Of a stretch of DNA of 64,000 bases, positions 59,936 to 64,000 are shown in pieces; positions within the stretch are counted from its first letter, which is position 1; each line of letters starts with the position of its first letter. Under the pieces are notes generated by a model. It made no database searches, was not told the DNA's origin, and was given only the letters and a program-made list of their open reading frames with translations. A program made the position numbers and the translations under genes. Source of the stretch: Dermacentor variabilis. Taxonomy: Eukaryota > Arthropoda > Arachnida > Ixodida > Ixodidae. The DNA lies in contig NC_134577.1 of the NCBI RefSeq assembly GCF_050947875.1, positions 71,242,639-71,306,638 on the forward strand. Reading direction: 5' to 3'.

Positions 59936-60685
59936 AATCATCATCAGGCTATTTTCATCCCCATTGCAGGAAGAAGGCAACGATTATGACTACCTACATG
60001 TACAATACAACTACTACATACATAACTACTACATATACAGTACAATACAGGCCCCGTCGACGGTCCGTTAAGTAAGTGGTGTTACAAAAGCAGTTTTTAG
60101 AGCAAGAACACAATACGTAAACTGATACAGATATGAAAATAGACGAGTGGCAATTGTATCACACAGATCATGGATTCAAAGAAAACCAGGAAAGGCGTAG
60201 TCATCATTAAATTAAAAAAAGTGCCAGGACAACTGGCGTGCACAACAAAAGTAGAATTATGCGGCAGTAATATTCAAATTGTATGAAATTTCATCACACC
60301 ATCTAATTTTATAACGTCTTCTAAGGCTATATCCTTCCCTAGGTACTCATTCTGTAATTATATGGGACTAACGGTTATCTGCCCTCCGCATATTACATGG
60401 CCTGCTCAGCTCTATTTTTCCCCCTTAAAGTCAGCTAGAGTATCGGCTACCACCGCTTCCTCCGCACCGCTGTTTTCTATCTTTTAACGTTACCCCTAAC
60501 ACTTTTGGTTATATCTCTCGTTGAACGGTCTTTAACTTATCTTTAAGCTTGTTTGTTGACCTCTGAGCTTGTGCCGCATATATTAGTGCCAGTTCAATGC
60601 AATGATTGTGCACTTTACTTTCCGTTACTGTTCAACAAAAGCGGTAAGCTCCTGGGTAATTATTTTTCCTAATGCCTGCCGTATA
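59936..60685 (-). pseudogene. RTE-like retrotransposon 3' remnant with internal insertion
   Basis: On the minus strand, from about 60600, one reading gives KVHNHCIELALIYAAQAQ, KLKDKLKTVQREI-stop-PKVLGVTLKDRK, then NMRRADNR-stop-SHIITE-stop-VPREG. This matches the post-RT region of RTE-type elements, where the intact form has the pattern (T)VQRAMERKMLGVTLRDR and AGHVMRRADNRW. At least four stops and a frame disturbance in the middle kill it. The expected TGATGATGA-type 3' tail is at 59937-59950 (plus strand AATCATCATCAGG). About 300 bp (59995-60290) between the coding part and the tail is unrelated and AC/TA-rich, so an insertion is likely. Confidence 0.7.
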
Positions 60686-61247
60686 TTATACATGTATTTA
60701 TAATCTTTGATTTAGACATGTGTAGAACGTATGGCACATGTATCTAAGTATAGTGTTTATTTAAACAAATATAAATTGATACGTTTACGAATATCATATA
60801 AATGTTCCCATTTGATACACAAATAGCGAACAGGCTAGAACACGTGTCGAGCAGTTATTATCGAGCTGATTAATTCTTCTTGGCGCTAGTTTAATTGAGC
60901 TTTCAATGATTGATGACTAACCTGTCCTTCTCCGATTAGTGATTCCCAGTAATCCTCTGTCTAAATTTACACTGTCCAAAGAACCACATCGACCCATCCC
61001 TATTTAACGAAATTATAGCTTGGTTCTCACTGGGAGCCCATTCTTGTCAAAATAATCATTAAATTACCTTCGTTAAAGTTGCGGGCACTGTGCCACTCTT
61101 GCAGCCTTCAATACTATTGATCAATGCAAAAAAAAGTTTACGTCATGAAATTCACGTATGACCTGTACTCTTCTTATTTGCCTAAGAAAAGTGATATCAT
61201 GGTAAGAAATAAATTGCGACAGAACCCTTATCACGATGAATGTCGAC
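60686..61247. other. unassigned AT-rich DNA
   Basis: Nothing recognised. Confidence 0.5.
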
Positions 61248-62055
61248 GCTAATGCGTTTAGCATTAAATAAATAGAGCGACACAACATACTGGCGCCACC
61301 GAGGCGAGTTATGTAAGAGGCTTGTACTGCAGTGGGACTGTTCTTTCACGCTTTCCTAAAAACACTCGGCACCATCTAGTGCCGCCGCCGCACCGCCTGT
61401 GAGTGGCCTCCGAAATTCATGGCACACTGGTGCATGCGAACGCTGAGAAACGGCCATCGCGGAAACCGGGATCCTCTCTGGCACTTATTTCTGGACATGC
61501 TGCGCCATCTAGTGGCATTGCCGAGAAATGCGCACGTGACCTCCGAGACGAGAAGGGTGGCGCGCGGGTGCGTGCGAACACTGAGAACCGTTTCCTCGCT
61601 TGCCGCACACTCACTGGCTCATACTGATGGAACAAAGTTGGCCAGAGGTCTATTGAAGAGCGGCACAAGCATAGTCCTTCATGTATCAGCTCACTAAAGC
61701 GAGGGTGAGAAAGGCGATCATTGAAAAGCGGCACATACCCAGTGCATTTGTCGTGCAGCCTACTGATGCATCGGGGAACCCCATCGGTTCCTTGAGGAAC
61801 CTTGTAAGGTTCCTCAAGGATTCCTCAAGGTTTCTCAAGAAACGCAAGTTCGAGGGATGTCTTTCGTCATTGTAGAGGTTCAAATTCCCCGTGGCACATA
61901 CCTAGTTATACACGTTGGCGTCACATACGTTAATCGAATAGCGGCGCAAACCTCTGACTCATCCACAATGACATAAGTTGGCATCAAGGACGTACATTGG
62001 AGACCAGTGCAAACCGAGCGAACATGCCCAGTGCTCCAAGTTGGCATCAAAGGAG
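61248..62055 (+). repeat. dispersed repeat with CTCF-like motifs, copy 2
   Basis: Partner of 36775-37425, longer and with more of the loosely tandem units (ATTGAAGAGCGGCACA near 61651, ATTGAAAAGCGGCACAT near 61720, AATCGAATAGCGGCGCAAAC near 61931, AAGTTGGCATCAA near 61975 and 62038). CTCF-like cores lie at 61370-61383 and 61502-61515 (GCGCCATCTAGTGG). A local cluster of TTCCTCAAGG repeats and small palindromes sits at 61786-61845. Confidence 0.75.
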
Positions 62056-62399
62056 TTTCTTCTAACAGCGTTGGCTAGCCAGTCTCGCGTCTACAGTGAC
62101 CCATGTCGGCGTGAAAGAGGTTATTTTAAATAATTCTCGATGATTACGATACTCTCTAATGCGAAATCTGAGCGCAGCTATATACACGTTTCTAATGTGC
62201 ATTATATTGAGACAAAGCATTTGAAACCGAATCACCGCACGGACGTGCAGTGGGCCCGTGCCAGTAGCTCCTTCGTGGAGGGAGGGGCAGTATTGCAACC
62301 TTGGTCTGATGAGCGGCACCGGAGTCAGCTGTGGAAAGTGCAGCTGCAACGAACGCGCGTGCTGTTGCACGGGCGCGTTCGCGCGGTTACGCGGAAGGG

Positions 62400-63355
62400 C
62401 GCCAACGGCCCACCCCTAGAACGAGCGCCTAAGAACTGCATTCTAAAATGGGACGAACGTAAGGGCCGAATAGCGGCGCGGGCGTGGGCCTACGAGCGCC
62501 ATTATGGCGGGCAAGACGGCGTGCACTACGTTCTTATTGCTGGCGAAAACGGCTGCAGTAGTTCACCCACAACGACAGATGGACGGGCTCACCTTCAGAG
62601 CTACTGGCCAAACACAGGCGGAGGAAAGGGCCATTGCCCTAGCTGCTTGCAACCATTCTACCAGACAGATCATTACGGACTCGCGAGAGGCGTGTCTCAA
62701 ATACGGGGCCGCATGGCTCACACCTCTGGCAAAACGAATATTGTGCTGCAGCATGAAGAAATCAGATCATCCGACAAGACACATTGTCTGGGCCCCTGGC
62801 CATCGGGGTATAGGGGGAAATGGGGCTGCAAATGCGGTTGCCTGAGCCCTCATGTCCCAGATACCTTCCGCAGACTCCAATGACCAAGATGAGGGCCAAC
62901 TCCTCGCCAGATTTAGAGATTTTCAAGGTTGCTATAAATATAGCTATCGCCGATACCTTATGCCCGCTAAGGAGCTCGGGAGTGCCAACGAGCGCGTGCT
63001 CTTGAGACTTTTCCCAAACACGATGGTATGCCCGGCTATTATGAAACACTTTGACCCTGTGGTCACCGGCATGTACCAGTACTGTGGCGAGGTAGCACAT
63101 ACGTACCACATGATATGGGCCTACCAGCGAACCTCAGCCATAACCCCCTACGCCAACCCTAGACGAGAGGACTGGGAGGCGGCCCTGCTTGGCTTCTAGA
63201 CCGTCAAGCCCAAATGGCTTTGGTTCGAAGAGCCAGGACGGTGGCTTCGACCAATTGCGTCCCGGACTAGCGACACCACCTAGTATGTAGGCCCCCACCA
63301 GGGGATTTCCACACCTGTCTTTATTGTGCAATAAAAGCTGTTCACTACCACCACC
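62400..63355 (+). pseudogene. non-LTR retrotransposon RNase H and zinc tail, decayed
   Basis: Pieces in successive frames give an RNase H domain: RIAARAWAYERHYGGQDGVH with the first Asp lost (YVLIA where YVDxA is expected near 62530). Then come Glu in AEERAIALAA, Asp in IITDSREAC, and PGHRGIGGNGAAN with Asn in place of the last Asp. The tail follows in another frame (MVCPAIMKHFDPVVTGMYQY, EVAHTYHMIWAYQRT), where two zinc Cys positions read Tyr. A further frameshift after EDWEAALLGF leads to ALVRRARTVAS. The 3' UTR has CAATAAAAG near 63329 and ends near 63355 in an ACCACCACC tract. It resembles the loci at 14860 and 19650 in layout but is a separate family or lineage. Confidence 0.8.
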
Positions 63356-64000
63356 TTTAAAATGGCACGTTATGTACATATTGCCTCATACTCAGTAACC
63401 CAAGTGTGTCGGATGATTGGTTTCCAAGCCTGTTATCTCAGAAAAGCAGCTCAATGCGCTACCCATTCGACAAGGGACTACCCATATGCTCAGGTAGGCG
63501 GGAAAACAGTTAGATACATGCATGAATAGACACATCGATGGATACATTAATAAGTAGACAGTAATATTGGCCCCGAAAAGTGGGTGAAGTACCCAAGAAT
63601 GCCAAAACAATAAAAACTAAATTTAACCTTCTCTTATGCCTACGCTACGAGAACTGCTATAGTGTAATACCAAGATCGTTTAAGGACGGAGAGATAAATT
63701 ACAAGAAAGCAAAAGTGATGAGGCTCAAAATAAGGTGCGGAAAGAGTGCAACAGTGCTGTAGTCAATAACCTAAAGAATTCTACGTAGTGCTGAAGGACC
63801 AGTCCTGCGAAATCTAACGCGCGCTATTTATTAATGACATTAGTTCCAGTATTGAACCTAACATTCAGGGAGAAGCTCTCATGAGATAGTGGGAAATGTT
63901 TTGATGTGAGACTCTCTTTTCTAAATATTGAGCCCTTTGTTGTTTTCGGTTGGTTGTGTACTTTTTAACAAACTGACAGCAGTTTGTGTGTGATAAGGGC
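63356..64000. other. unassigned DNA
   Basis: Nothing recognised up to the window edge. Confidence 0.5.

Overview
The window reads as intergenic or intronic chromosomal DNA of a large arthropod genome. A hard tick (Ixodidae, probably metastriate) is the best guess. The guess rests on recognised repeat types: a tRNA-derived SINE that I recognise as the Ruka-like family of ticks, several RNase H-bearing non-LTR retrotransposon tails of the kind common in tick genomes, and a GC-rich dispersed repeat I associate with ticks. No prokaryotic operon, rRNA, canonical tRNA or CRISPR array is visible. I found no convincing exon of a host gene in 64 kb. Almost every recognisable coding stretch belongs to a transposable element.

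Layout. 0-3 kb: two non-LTR fragments and a decayed mariner transposase, all on the minus strand. 3-14.7 kb: AT-rich unique-looking DNA with a degenerate GACGAC-rich block near 9.1-9.7 kb. 14.8-16.1 kb: a 5'-truncated non-LTR copy with an open RNase H region. 19.6-20.6 kb: a badly decayed relative. 20.7-26.4 kb: a nested cluster. Two copies of one GC-rich repeat lie in inverted orientation. Between them sit a 3.6-kb Ty3/Gypsy-type LTR element and a short 5'-truncated I-type retrotransposon. The LTR element has near-identical 669-bp LTRs but only gag plus scraps of integrase. 28-38 kb: microsatellites, a long palindromic (foldback) element, a dispersed repeat with CTCF-like motifs and the SINE. 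41-42 kb: the 5' half of a non-LTR element (ORF1 end plus endonuclease), minus strand. 45.9-46.6 kb: a piggyBac remnant with its catalytic core deleted. 48.2-51.65 kb: a long I-type retrotransposon with an intact RT/RNase H frame and a 13-bp target duplication. 54-55.1 kb: four tandem 265-bp units. 56-57.6 kb: a duplicated block split by a TIR-bounded segment, followed by a second palindromic element. 60-63.4 kb: an RTE-like remnant, a second copy of the CTCF-like repeat, and another decayed RNase H retrotransposon tail.

How the parts relate. The genes do not form a pathway. They are layers of transposition. The youngest layers, judged by intact target duplications and low divergence, are the deleted LTR element (one difference between its two LTRs in my by-eye comparison) and the two I-type copies at 24.9 and 48.2 kb. 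The I-type copies belong to one family and share the same 3' end. The LTR element encodes no protease, RT, RNase H or integrase core, so its recent insertion implies that enzymes were supplied in trans by a relative elsewhere. All boundaries come from reading by eye. Percentages are approximate and family names are from memory of domain signatures, not from database searches.
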